A DNA stretch of 53,442 bases from JASLQO01 sp002327525 (GTDB lineage: Bacteria; Pseudomonadota; Gammaproteobacteria; Pseudomonadales; Azotimanducaceae), in the NCBI GenBank assembly GCA_030744435.1, contig JASLQO010000001.1:1-53442 (forward strand), written 5' to 3'. The position numbers and the translations under genes were made by a program. The notes beneath the pieces are model-generated. The model searched no databases, was not told the DNA's origin, and saw nothing but the letters and a program-made list of their open reading frames with translations. Shown here one piece after another: positions 8,662 through 17,476 of the stretch; positions within the stretch are counted from its first letter, which is position 1; each line of letters opens with the position of its first letter.

Positions 8662-10260
8662 ATGAATCACGACTCAAACATGCCTGAAGCACAAGCGTGT
8701 GTACTGGGTCCATTGCTGGAACGCTGGGCTACCGAGAAACCCGAAGAAATTGCCGTGCTCTTCGAGGATGGGACCAGTTGTGCCTGGGTGGAATTGCTGA
8801 AACTCACTCGTCGGGTTGCCCGCGGCCTGAGTGATATGGGCATCCGCCGGGGTGATCATGTCTTGTCCTGGCAGCCGAATGGACGCGAAGCACTGCTCAC
8901 CTGGTTCGGTCTGAATTATCTGGGTGCTGTCTATGTACCGGTCAACACGGCCTATAAAGGTATGCTGCTGCAGCATGTAGTGCAGCTTTCTGATGCCAGT
9001 CACATTATCTGTCACAGCGGCTTGGCGCCGTTACTTGAGGACATCGACTATGGACCACTCCTGACGGACATTGTGCTGACCGGGGCTGTACTTGAAGTAT
9101 CAGGTCTGAGCGGGCACTGTTTTACAGACCTGATGGACAATTCCGGTGAGATAGAACCCGCTGACCTGCAGCCATGGGATACGGCCTACATTATCTATAC
9201 TTCGGGTACGACCGGGCCATCGAAAGCGGTCCTGTCATCTTATTTGCACGCTTATTCTTCCATTGCCGAAACCCATGCCGGTTTCAGTGAAGCGGACCGC
9301 ATTCTGGTGAACCTGCCACTCTTTCACTGCGGTGGAACCACTTTTATTTATCTTTCGCTGATTCACGGCGCATCCTTTCTGTTGGTGGAAAGCTTCAAGA
9401 CAGACAAATTCTGGTCAGTAGTGCGCAATAATGAGGTCACCTATTGCTGTTTGCTCGGTGCCATGACCACATTTCTGCGGCGGGCCCCTCCCAGTAATCA
9501 GGATAGGGAACACCCTATCCGGATGATGATCTCCATACCCTGGAACGAAGACTCCCTAGCAGTATCGCTTCGCTACGGTATTGAAATGCGCACCGTTTAC
9601 AACATGACAGAAATATCATCGCCGCTTGCCTCGGATATTAATCCGCCGGCCATGGGGACCTGTGGTCGACCTCGGGCTGGGGTTGAAGTGCGTGTCGTTG
9701 ACGAGAATGACTGCGAAGTAGCACCAGGGCAGGTTGGTGAACTGATCGTTCGGACCGATCTGCCGTGGGCAATGAATCACGGTTACTACAAGAACCCGGA
9801 GGCGACGGCTGCTGCCTGGCACAACGGCTGGTTTCATACTGGTGATGCTTTTCGTTGTGATGATGAAGGCAACTTCTATTTTGTCGATCGTATAAAGGAT
9901 GCGATTAGACGCCGGGGGGAAAATATTTCGTCGTTCGAAGTGGAATCGGAAGTCACGGCCCACGAATGTGTCAGAGAAGCAGCAGCGATCGGAATACCGA
10001 GTGAATTCAGCGAAGATGAAGTGATGGTCGTGGTTTCACCGGCGGGAGGGAAATTGGTCGAAGCTGAAGAGCTTTTTCGTTTTCTGGAACCGCGCATGGC
10101 TCATTTTATGCTGCCCAGGTACATCCGGGTCATGGATGAATTACCTAAGACACCGACTCAGAAGATACTGAAACACGAACTCAAGACAGCAGGCCTCACA
10201 CCGGATACCTGGGATCGTGAGGACAAGGGTATAAAAGTCAGGCGGCAAGAACTAAGTTGA
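8662..10260 (+). CDS. AMP-forming acyl-CoA ligase
   Basis: The 532-residue ANL-superfamily enzyme activates a carboxylic acid with ATP and CoA. It has all core motifs: P-loop IIYTSGTTGPSKA at ~177, the aromatic/PLFHCGG segment, VYNMTEISSPL in place of the usual YGxTE, the GDAFRCDDEGNFYFVDR Asp segment, hinge RIKDAIRRRGENIS at ~410, and the C-terminal catalytic Lys in TPTQKILK at ~500. The sequence GENISSFEVE resembles the CaiC/crotonobetaine-CoA ligase branch. The ATG at 8662 follows GAGGAGA with good spacing. With the monooxygenase upstream it forms a two-gene unit. The acyl substrate is unknown. Confidence 0.88.
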   Translation: MNHDSNMPEAQACVLGPLLERWATEKPEEIAVLFEDGTSCAWVELLKLTRRVARGLSDMGIRRGDHVLSWQPNGREALLTWFGLNYLGAVYVPVNTAYKGMLLQHVVQLSDASHIICHSGLAPLLEDIDYGPLLTDIVLTGAVLEVSGLSGHCFTDLMDNSGEIEPADLQPWDTAYIIYTSGTTGPSKAVLSSYLHAYSSIAETHAGFSEADRILVNLPLFHCGGTTFIYLSLIHGASFLLVESFKTDKFWSVVRNNEVTYCCLLGAMTTFLRRAPPSNQDREHPIRMMISIPWNEDSLAVSLRYGIEMRTVYNMTEISSPLASDINPPAMGTCGRPRAGVEVRVVDENDCEVAPGQVGELIVRTDLPWAMNHGYYKNPEATAAAWHNGWFHTGDAFRCDDEGNFYFVDRIKDAIRRRGENISSFEVESEVTAHECVREAAAIGIPSEFSEDEVMVVVSPAGGKLVEAEELFRFLEPRMAHFMLPRYIRVMDELPKTPTQKILKHELKTAGLTPDTWDREDKGIKVRRQELS

Positions 10261-10947
10261 GCGTAGCTCAGTAAACGGGAAGCCTCTGGCGGAAGCAGTG
10301 ATTTTGCCGTGCTGTTACTCGAAATAAAAACCTGCCTGGCCTCACTCTTCATGCAGTGATAGTCGTAAATTAGTGCACATCAACTACTTTTCTGCATTTT
10401 TCTACGTCCATGTGCGTATTGCTGACCCAAAAACTAAGAGACCCATCAGCCGCCCGTCGGCACGATCCATTGCAGAAATCGACATCGCTACCACCGAAGT
10501 GTGGCGCACCCACGGGCAACGCCCCGCAGACCGACCCGCCTTAAACCGAAGCCAGCGCGGCGGGCAACCCCACAGCACCGGGCCGCACAGGAGGAAGGCA
10601 GAACGAGATACTGGATCAGCGTGCCCTGGTGAAAGCCCGGACCATGGCCCAAAGGAAAATACACAACCTGCGGTTAGCAGGCTAAACTGGAGTAGTAGCT
10701 GGCAGAAAAGTCTCTCTTAGAAAACGGCCCGATTGGTGCCATATCCTTTGCCGACGTACAGGTAATCTTTTCACTGGAAGAACTAAATAGGCAGGAAAAT
10801 TAGCTGACGATTGCTGGATACTCAGTTGCGCCGGTGCCACATTCGAAATCTCTTATCGATGACTTCATCTATCAGTATCTTGTGGCCGACATCACCCATT
10901 AAGCGGAATAAATTATTCTCAAGATCGCCAGACCCCGGTAACTAGCG
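10261..10947. other. Long intergenic stretch, nothing recognised
   Basis: This 687-base stretch has open frames in several registers, but none shows a ribosome site, plausible composition or family match. The longest (10373-10720, plus) is rich in Arg, Pro and Gly as expected for an out-of-frame read. I see no tRNA cloverleaf, inverted terminal repeat or strong terminator. Confidence 0.5.
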
Positions 10948-11952
10948 TTGCAAACCAGAAGCCTACCAAGTCTGATTATTGCATCCAGGGTTAAGGCGTG
11001 GCTTTTGTCTTTAGCAGCTCTTCTGCTATTGCAGACCACCCCGCCCAATATTGCGGCGGAACTAGTCCCTCCAATAATTATTGGAGGAATTCCGTTTCGG
11101 CTTTCACTTCACGGCCTTGGTGTCACCGCCGTATTTGAGGGGGAACAAGGGCGACTCATTCCGTTTACGGCGCGCCGGTATATACGGGCGAGCCCCATTG
11201 AAAAAAGCATTCGATCGCTCACCTTTTTCTTTGAGGGTGATTCGCAGGGTTATCCCTTGGCACTGGAGAAAGACCAATCGAGCCCTAACAGCTACTGGCC
11301 TTTGAACGTGTTCGCTGTGAAGGGGTTCGTGATTCTCCCGCAACAAAAGGAATCTGAGCGACCCTTAGTTAGACTTGAGCATCTGAAGCAGTACCTGCTT
11401 GGTCAGCGGACCGATGCGGACAAAATGATCGAGCATCTAAAAGATTACCTACTGCGGGGTGATCCTGCAGACGATATTGAAACGGTACCCTACACTTTGG
11501 AGTTGTACTCAGCTGAAGCGACTGCAGTCTTCCGGGGATCAGGAACGGGCGAATTTCCCCTCCAGTTCGGCACTGATGCACTGTCATTTTTGTTCCCCGG
11601 TAGTTTCGAAGAACTTGTATTTCATCCAAAGGGCGCTGTGTACGGGTCTGATTGGAAATTTGATGTGATCTCCCCTGATGGCCGACATGTACTACTCATA
11701 CAAAGCCATTACGGTCCGTATCATATTGTTTCGGTTGATCGACTTCGTGGATACCTGATTGGAGACCTTGAGCCGAACTATGAGATTGACTGGAAGTTTC
11801 CAAGGTCTACTGCCGATGCTGTTTTGTCTGATGGTGGCTGGTGGTCTACCCATCTCGTTGTTTTTCATGCGACGTGCTGTGGGACAACCGAGCGTCTAGT
11901 CTACGAGCTGGGTAATAGTGAAGGACCGGTCCGGTATAGCGTCGATAATTGA
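10948..11952 (+). CDS. Secreted protein of unknown function
   Basis: The 334-residue product begins with a basic start and a hydrophobic segment (AWLLSLAALLLLQ) followed by TTPPNIAAEL, which fits a Sec signal peptide cut near residue 37. The mature part has two related blocks: one around residues 50-165 (FRLSLHGLGVTAVFEG ... HLKQYLLGQRTDADK) and one around 180-290 (LELYSAEATAVFRG ... DRLRGYLIGDLEPNY). This suggests an internal duplication, each block ending in a 'L..YL.G' helix. A Cys-Cys pair sits near the C-terminus (HATCCGTTE). Start is TTG 10948; an ATG in frame is not available near the signal peptide, so the start is uncertain. I do not recognise the family. Confidence 0.6.
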   Translation: MQTRSLPSLIIASRVKAWLLSLAALLLLQTTPPNIAAELVPPIIIGGIPFRLSLHGLGVTAVFEGEQGRLIPFTARRYIRASPIEKSIRSLTFFFEGDSQGYPLALEKDQSSPNSYWPLNVFAVKGFVILPQQKESERPLVRLEHLKQYLLGQRTDADKMIEHLKDYLLRGDPADDIETVPYTLELYSAEATAVFRGSGTGEFPLQFGTDALSFLFPGSFEELVFHPKGAVYGSDWKFDVISPDGRHVLLIQSHYGPYHIVSVDRLRGYLIGDLEPNYEIDWKFPRSTADAVLSDGGWWSTHLVVFHATCCGTTERLVYELGNSEGPVRYSVDN

Positions 11953-12186
11953 CACACTCATCTTGTTGTGACGGATAACACTTCGTCTTGCTCTCTGCCG
12001 CGGGGAAGCGCGCATGGATTCAAGTGCTATCGAGGAGCTGTCCAAACAATGGCTCACACATCGGCAAATGGTCTTTTTTCTGTCTGCATTACCCTGACAA
12101 ATACGGCGCCCGGTACGCAGAGAGAAACTGCCGGGCATGCACACTCAACTAAATCCTGAGTAACCAATTAACAAGGACACCCGATC

Positions 12187-12627
12187 ATGAGAATTATGCT
12201 AACTTTTGTACTTCTAGCACTGTCAGGATCTACATTCGCGGACCCGGCCGAAGAGATCCGGAAAACAATTGAAGCGCATTACGCGCTGATAAACACAGCG
12301 GACTATAACGGTGCGGCCATCCATCACCGGCAGGATTTTACTATGTATTTCCCCGATGGTGGCCCTCTATGGGAACCGGATTACGAAGCTGTTGCTGGAC
12401 GGATGAAAGCAATCCCGAATTTTCCGGATCAGATGAATCTTTTGATGAGTAACTTTAAAGCCCAGGTCTACGATAACTGGGCAATTGTCACTTTTTACCT
12501 GTCGGGGACTCACACAAAAAATAATCATCAGAAAAGTGTGGTCAATCGCGTAAGTGCTGTTTGGATTCAAGACCAAGGCAAGTGGTCTGAAGCACATCAT
12601 CACGAAAGCCCGCTTTTGCCGAATTAA
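12187..12627 (+). CDS. Exported SnoaL/DUF4440-like protein
   Basis: The protein has 146 residues. The first ~18 (MRIMLTFVLLALSGSTFAD) form a Sec signal peptide with an AXA-like cut site, so it should be periplasmic. The remainder is an NTF2-like cone fold: an opening helix (EEIRKTIEAHYALINTADYNGAA), a strand pair (DFTMYFPDGGPLWE) and a final block (VNRVSAVWIQDQGKWSEAHHHESPL). This matches the DUF4440/SnoaL-like group, whose members include isomerases, hydrolases and binding proteins. The ATG follows AAGGACACCCGATC, an acceptable ribosome site. It stands alone, about 230 bp after the preceding unknown secreted protein. No function can be named. Confidence 0.72.
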   Translation: MRIMLTFVLLALSGSTFADPAEEIRKTIEAHYALINTADYNGAAIHHRQDFTMYFPDGGPLWEPDYEAVAGRMKAIPNFPDQMNLLMSNFKAQVYDNWAIVTFYLSGTHTKNNHQKSVVNRVSAVWIQDQGKWSEAHHHESPLLPN

Positions 12628-12866
12628 TCGTTGCACAACTCTGTCACAAAGCGCTGCTCGCTCAGGAGAACGCTGAAGGGGAATGAACAAGCCCTGGCGC
12701 AACCCGCTCGAAGAAGCTTGCGCGTGGGCGGCTTACGGTGCAAAAGCCGAACGGAGCGCGGCCTCCAAGCGCTTGAGTGTCTCAACACAGAACTGCTCGT
12801 CGACGAACAGGCCAAGGCGCATGAGGATGGAGGCGTGATGGGGAAAAGAGGCGTCAGGCAATCCCG

Positions 12867-13472
12867 CTAGTAGGCGGACTTCGTAACCACCTCGGAGGCG
12901 CGCTGAACGAGTCCCATGACCGTCCCCATCTCAACGAGTTCGAGGACCGTGCCGTCCGGATCCTTGAAGCAAATGAAGCGGGTCGTTCCGCCGATCGGAT
13001 CTCTCACCTCGGCGGGCGCGTCGCTCAGAAACTCTACGCCTTCCGCCTTCAGCCGTGCGACATCGGCCTCGATATCGGTCGTCGTCAAGGCGATGCGCGC
13101 GATGCCGAGGTGATTGAGCTTGCCATAGGGTGGACGTGCGTCCTGCGGCGCGCGCCACTCCAAAAGATCGATCACGGAGCCGTCTTTGTGCGCCATCAAC
13201 GCCCCGCGAACCCGATAGGAATCCATGGCTACTGCGGAGGCAACCGCTTTGGTTGCCTGCTCCTCCACCTTCATCAGCACGGTGAACCCGAGTCGCTCGT
13301 AGAACGCCCGAGAACGGTCAAAGTCGCTGACATTCACGTTGACGTGCAGCATGCCCGCGATGTGCAGTCCGTTCTCGGTACCTGCTCCTCTATTGGCACC
13401 AATGGCCAGGAATGCGGCGAGACCCACGACCAGAACCACAACTATCACACCAACCAAGATTCGTTTTCTCAC
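12867..13472 (-). CDS. Membrane-anchored VOC (glyoxalase-like) protein
   Basis: The 201-residue protein starts with a single membrane helix (VRKRILVGVIVVVLVVGLAA). A vicinal-oxygen-chelate domain follows: HVNVNVSDFDRSRAFYERLG opens the first beta-alpha-beta-beta-beta module and HLGIARIALTTTDIEAD opens the second; FICFKDPDGTVLELVE is the usual ending. The GTG at 13472 overlaps the stop of the upstream SDR gene as GTGA and has GGAG before it. I therefore prefer this start to a longer frame reaching 13571. Members include lyases, epimerases and dioxygenases, so the reaction is open. It is the last gene of the minus-strand cluster beginning at TetR. Confidence 0.78.
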   Translation of the reverse strand: MRKRILVGVIVVVLVVGLAAFLAIGANRGAGTENGLHIAGMLHVNVNVSDFDRSRAFYERLGFTVLMKVEEQATKAVASAVAMDSYRVRGALMAHKDGSVIDLLEWRAPQDARPPYGKLNHLGIARIALTTTDIEADVARLKAEGVEFLSDAPAEVRDPIGGTTRFICFKDPDGTVLELVEMGTVMGLVQRASEVVTKSAY

Positions 13473-14569
13473 ACCTTCTCCTCGGAAGTAGGGCGTACTA
13501 CGCAAAGGCGCGGCGCCGGCTGGATCATCGAGCGTTTGAAGCGCGCCGACCAGGACTCCGGACCCAGCCACAGCGCATAGAAGAGCGTCTTCGCCAGCGT
13601 CCCGCTGAGATAGCGAAGCCTGGGACGCTTCGCCGTCAATGCGTGCATGATGTCGTCGATCGCATGGGCGGGATCCTGGACGATACGCTCTAGCTGTTGC
13701 GTGTTAAAGGCGATGTACTCATCGAGCCAGTCTTTCGGGTAGGTCTCTTTCCACGCACCGTCGGGGTCAACACGTTCCATCGCTTGCCATGCCTTGAGGT
13801 GTCCCTCGAAGAAACCCATCGCAAGCGGCGTACGCATGGTCGCCGGGTTTACCACACTCACGTGCACGTTCCAGAAGGAGAGCTCGACGCGCAGCGCGTC
13901 GGCGTAAGCTTCCATGGCGAATTTCGACGCGTCGTAGGGTGCATTTCCCGGCAGGCTGACGAGGCCATCGACACTGCTGACGAGCACCACGCGCCCCCGA
14001 CCTTTCCTGAGCGGCTCGAGCAGCCGTTGGGTGAGTAAGACGGGTGCGAAGAAATTCACGTCCATCACGGTGCGGTAAAACGAGATGGGCTGGTAGTCGA
14101 CGAAGCCCGGCAGCACAACCCCGGCATTGTGTACCAGCCCCCAAAGCTCGCCTTCGCACGCACTCATGACCTCACGGGAGGCATCGACCACCGCCTCATC
14201 GTCGGTGAGATCGAGACAGGGTGCAAGTTTTGCCCCCAGCGACCGCGCGGCATCAGCACCCTGGGCGGTGAGGCAAAAGGCAATGACGTTCGCGCCTCGC
14301 GCGACAAGTGATTCCACAACCCCATGACCGAACCCCGAATCGCACCCAGTCACGACCAGCCACCGGCCGGTCACGTCCTCCCGCCCGCGCGCGCGCAGCA
14401 TCTTGTGCACTCTTAGCCCCAGGGCCGCAAGGAGAAATAGCCACATCACGGCTCCGGTGAGTGAGAGCCACGGCAGCATGATGCCCCACACGCCACTTGC
14501 CTCTTCAGTCATGTCGCCCATCCATTTCAGGAGCGGCAGGGCACTGAGGGACGGTGCCGGTATATCCAC
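13469..14569 (-). CDS. Short-chain dehydrogenase/reductase with N-terminal membrane anchor
   Basis: The 366-residue protein has a hydrophobic N-terminal segment (GVWGIMLPWLSLTGAVMWLFLLAAL), then a Rossmann fold: VVTGCDSGFGHGVVESL for NAD(P), LVHNAGVV, the Ser of LVSSVDGLVSLPG, and YDASKFAMEAYADALR with the catalytic Tyr and Lys. TGCDSGFG and the membrane anchor resemble vertebrate-type retinol and hydroxysteroid dehydrogenases (RDH/17beta-HSD), which fits oxidation of a hydrophobic alcohol. The gene overlaps the ferredoxin stop upstream by 65 bases if GTG 14569 is used; ATGs near 14512-14524 are alternatives. It is coupled to the VOC gene by a GTGA overlap. Confidence 0.83.
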   Translation of the reverse strand: MDIPAPSLSALPLLKWMGDMTEEASGVWGIMLPWLSLTGAVMWLFLLAALGLRVHKMLRARGREDVTGRWLVVTGCDSGFGHGVVESLVARGANVIAFCLTAQGADAARSLGAKLAPCLDLTDDEAVVDASREVMSACEGELWGLVHNAGVVLPGFVDYQPISFYRTVMDVNFFAPVLLTQRLLEPLRKGRGRVVLVSSVDGLVSLPGNAPYDASKFAMEAYADALRVELSFWNVHVSVVNPATMRTPLAMGFFEGHLKAWQAMERVDPDGAWKETYPKDWLDEYIAFNTQQLERIVQDPAHAIDDIMHALTAKRPRLRYLSGTLAKTLFYALWLGPESWSARFKRSMIQPAPRLCVVRPTSEEKV

Positions 14570-14915
14570 CCGCTGCGGGCTTCCCCCATTCGAGCCGGGG
14601 CTGGCTCGGGGCGCCGCGGCCCAGTTGCTTGTAGCGACCTGCGAAGTCGTAGCCGCTCACAATCGAGATGGCGTCGCGGTCGCATATCGCATGACAGTTG
14701 TCACAGGCGAGACACATCACGAGCCCCTCTTTGATCCGGGCGCGCCTGTTGTGCTTCTCGCCAAACAGTTCCAGCACATTCGACGGACAGATGAGCGTGC
14801 ATATCCTGCATCCATTGCACTTGTCGAGGTCGATTTCCACAACGCCGTACCTGGCGTCGTTCGCGTCGTCCACAATCGGAGTTTGCTTCATTTCCTTCTT
14901 CGTCAACAACCCCAT
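14505..14915 (-). CDS. 2[4Fe-4S] ferredoxin-like protein
   Basis: The 136-residue soluble protein carries one canonical cluster motif, CNGCRICTLICP, and a second Cys set, CLACDNCHAIC, so it should bind two [4Fe-4S] clusters. The C-terminal ~45 residues (after DFAGRYKQLG) are an extension without a clear fold. The ATG at 14915 is preceded by GAGGTGAT, a good ribosome site. It lies 50 bp after a nitroreductase-family gene and overlaps the SDR gene downstream. A flavoprotein and a ferredoxin side by side suggest that the ferredoxin passes electrons to or from the nitroreductase-like enzyme. That pairing is an inference from gene order. Confidence 0.85.
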   Translation of the reverse strand: MGLLTKKEMKQTPIVDDANDARYGVVEIDLDKCNGCRICTLICPSNVLELFGEKHNRRARIKEGLVMCLACDNCHAICDRDAISIVSGYDFAGRYKQLGRGAPSQPRLEWGKPAAGGYTGTVPQCPAAPEMDGRHD

Positions 14916-14965
14916 TCATCACCTCTTACATCGGCTCGATTCGCGACGCCTTCAGACCAGCAACC

Positions 14966-15760
14966 TCAATAGATGAGTTCCTTCTTGCCATCTTCGAGCC
15001 AGACAGTCTCGTGAGTCTCACGCGAGACAGTGTTTCGCATCGGCTTGCCCAGAGGGTAGCCCACACTAATCGCCTCGATGATCTCGTAAGGCTCCTCCAC
15101 CTCCAATCGCTCGCGCCACTCCGGGCTTTCATTTAAAAACGAGGCCAGCCCAACCCAGCACGTTCCGAGACCGAGACTGTGGGCAGCCATTACGATATTG
15201 GTACCAACGATGCCGAGATCAATCTGGGGGTGCCCGATACCGCGTGTATCCATCAACGGGAGGATGATCGTCGGCGGATGATGAAATACCGCGAATCGAT
15301 TCTGCGCGACCAGGCTAACCGCGGCGAACGGCACCGGATGCATGGAATTCGGTTTCGACCTGGAGATGAGCTTCGCCATCATCTCCGTCTTCCGGCGCGC
15401 GAACGTACCTTTGTCGTAAACGGTGTAGTCGACCATCCCGGCGATCTTTCGGCAGGAGGCAACGCAAAAGTCCTCCATTTCCTCGATCATGTCCCGATCG
15501 CGGACCACCACCATCTTCCAGGGTTGACAGTTCCCCTGAGAAGGCGCGAACCGGCCGACTTCCAGCATCCGGCGAATCAGATGGGCGGGAACCTGCTTCT
15601 TCTTGAACTTGCGAATGCTACGACGGCGCAGAAAGGCATCTTCGACCGCGTTCCACGGAGCGCCCTCCTCGATCTCCGTCACCCCGGCGACTTTCCCAGC
15701 TTCCTTTTCGGTCTGCTCCGGATCATTTTCTCCGAGAACTTCTGTTGCGAATTCGCTCAT
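14966..15760 (-). CDS. Nitroreductase-family flavoprotein
   Basis: The 264-residue protein belongs to the FMN-dependent nitroreductase fold: FLRRRSIRKFKKKQVP for FMN phosphate contacts, GRFAPSQGNCQPWKMVVV, and NIVMAAHSLGLGTCWVG in the C-terminal half. A Cys pair (FCVASCRK) and long inserts around residues 120-165 set it apart from classical NfsB. Similar proteins next to ferredoxins reduce double bonds or act in ring reduction rather than on nitro groups. It is followed 50 bp later by a two-cluster ferredoxin and preceded by an acyl-CoA ligase 15 bp upstream. The N-terminal ~35 residues (acidic, Glu-rich) lie outside the domain. Substrate unknown. Confidence 0.82.
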   Translation of the reverse strand: MSEFATEVLGENDPEQTEKEAGKVAGVTEIEEGAPWNAVEDAFLRRRSIRKFKKKQVPAHLIRRMLEVGRFAPSQGNCQPWKMVVVRDRDMIEEMEDFCVASCRKIAGMVDYTVYDKGTFARRKTEMMAKLISRSKPNSMHPVPFAAVSLVAQNRFAVFHHPPTIILPLMDTRGIGHPQIDLGIVGTNIVMAAHSLGLGTCWVGLASFLNESPEWRERLEVEEPYEIIEAISVGYPLGKPMRNTVSRETHETVWLEDGKKELIY

Positions 15761-15775
15761 CTCGATTTCCTCACA

Positions 15776-17413
15776 CTATTGGCCCCGGCCGCGCTCTTCT
15801 GTGAACACCGCTTTGGGATTGGCATTGAACGCTTCGAGCAGGAACCGTTCCTGGGGCTTCTCGGAAGCCGTTTTTGGGATCTCGTCCAGCAACTGCAAAT
15901 AGCTGGGAACGAAATTGGACTCGAGACCTTCGCGGCAGAGTTCGAAGACTGACGGCGGAGAGAATCCGGCTGCATCCTCGGGAACGATGGCGGCGACCAC
16001 ATCCCTCTCTCCCGGTGCTCCCGACGCAGCCTCCACGCCGTAGACGAAGACATCGCTGACCTGGGGATGCTCGGCAATCACTTTCTCGACGAAGCCCGGG
16101 TTGACGAAGTCGCCGTTGTGGCGCAAGCCCCCCCCTTTGCGATAGTCGAAGAAGAGCCAGCCATCGGCATCGCAGTGCCCCATGTCGCCACTGCGAAGCC
16201 AGCCCCCTCGTGTTTTCTTCTCCGAGGCTTCGGGATTGTCGAAGTACTCGACTTCGACCTTCTCATCGCGATTGGCCGGACGGGAGCAGATCTCCCCCAC
16301 CGCTCCCGGCGGGCACTCGGCGTCGTTCTCGTCGAGGATCTTCAACTCCAGATTTGCATCCGGCCTTCCGAAAGAGCCAACTGGACCTTCGCCAGCGGGT
16401 TTGAAACAGAAGCCACCCTCTACGGCCCCGTACCATTCGAAGATGTCGAGGGCGAAACGTTTCTCGAAGGCCTCCCAGATCGCCCTAGGCATCCCGGCAC
16501 TGACAAGCAGGCGTACCGGATTGTCCGCGTCATCGGGACGTTTCGGCTCGCTGTAGATCGCGGTCGCCATGCCGCCGAGTTGGGAGAACGTGGTCGCACC
16601 ATATGTACGGCATACATCGAAGAGTTTCGACTTGGTGAATCGCCTGCTGAACACGGCGCGAAGCCCCATGCTCAACGAGGGTGCAAGAGTTACCGCTTGC
16701 GCGTTTCCGTGAGTTAGAGAGAGACCGGTATAGGGCCGATCCTCGGGCTGGTAGCCGAAGATCACTCCCAGCATCGCTGATCCACCGAAGCGGACATTCT
16801 GGAAGACCACGCCTTTCGGGTCGCCGGTTGTGCCTGACGTGTAGATGATCTGCAGAGGATCATTGCCGTCCTCGACGCGCCGGTCGACCGTGTCCGTGCG
16901 ATTGGACAGTGCCTCGCGCATCGAATCGATCGCATCCTCGCTCTCAAGGGGCACGGCGCCGGGCCCCTCACCCGTCTCAAGCGCGAGTATCCAGCCGATA
17001 TCCGGTACCGTTTTGCGGGCGCGCGCCACCTCGGTGAGGCAATAGTCGCTGCAGATCACACCCCGACAGCCGGCATTTTGCATCATGTAGGCCAGCTTCT
17101 CGCCCCTGGTCCTCGGGTCGATGGGGACGAACACGCAGCCGGTGATCGATGCCGCAATCATGGTCTCCACATACTCGGGATGATTGCGCATCATCAGACC
17201 GAATCGTTCGCCAGGTTCCATACCGTGGCCGATGAGCGCGGCCGCGATCCGATTGGCGTTCTGGTGGAGATCGGCGTAGCTGCGTACCTCGTCCGGCGTG
17301 GCTCCGCCGTCGAGGCTCAGATGCTCGAAAGTCAATACGTCGAAATCCGGCATGCGCTCGGCCCGGGCTTCGATCATGTCAGCCATGATCCAGTCGTTGC
17401 GCTCACTCATCAC
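15776..17413 (-). CDS. AMP-forming acyl-CoA ligase (CaiC-like)
   Basis: The 545-residue ANL enzyme has the P-loop IIYTSGTTGDPKGVV at ~187, WYGAVEGGF in place of YGxTE, the segment WLRSGDMGHCDADGWLFFDYR, hinge GGGLRHNGDFVNPGFVEK at ~430 and a C-terminal DEIPKTASEKPQ, where the catalytic Lys is expected. NPGFVEKVI and TASEK are typical of the carnitine-CoA ligase-like branch. GTG 17413 and ATG 17410 are adjacent possible starts. The gene lies 63 bp after the thiolase gene. It probably activates a pathway acid produced by, or feeding, the thiolase. The acyl chain cannot be identified. Confidence 0.88.
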   Translation of the reverse strand: MMSERNDWIMADMIEARAERMPDFDVLTFEHLSLDGGATPDEVRSYADLHQNANRIAAALIGHGMEPGERFGLMMRNHPEYVETMIAASITGCVFVPIDPRTRGEKLAYMMQNAGCRGVICSDYCLTEVARARKTVPDIGWILALETGEGPGAVPLESEDAIDSMREALSNRTDTVDRRVEDGNDPLQIIYTSGTTGDPKGVVFQNVRFGGSAMLGVIFGYQPEDRPYTGLSLTHGNAQAVTLAPSLSMGLRAVFSRRFTKSKLFDVCRTYGATTFSQLGGMATAIYSEPKRPDDADNPVRLLVSAGMPRAIWEAFEKRFALDIFEWYGAVEGGFCFKPAGEGPVGSFGRPDANLELKILDENDAECPPGAVGEICSRPANRDEKVEVEYFDNPEASEKKTRGGWLRSGDMGHCDADGWLFFDYRKGGGLRHNGDFVNPGFVEKVIAEHPQVSDVFVYGVEAASGAPGERDVVAAIVPEDAAGFSPPSVFELCREGLESNFVPSYLQLLDEIPKTASEKPQERFLLEAFNANPKAVFTEERGRGQ

Positions 17414-17476
17414 TAGTCCTCACAAACAGCCAAACCGTTGCCGAACGACCTCTCTGACCGCAGTTTGCCATCACCG

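Noticed and set aside
10373..10720. 115-codon frame between ligase and secreted protein
   Set aside because: Arg/Pro/His-rich composition, no ribosome site and no similarity to a known family.
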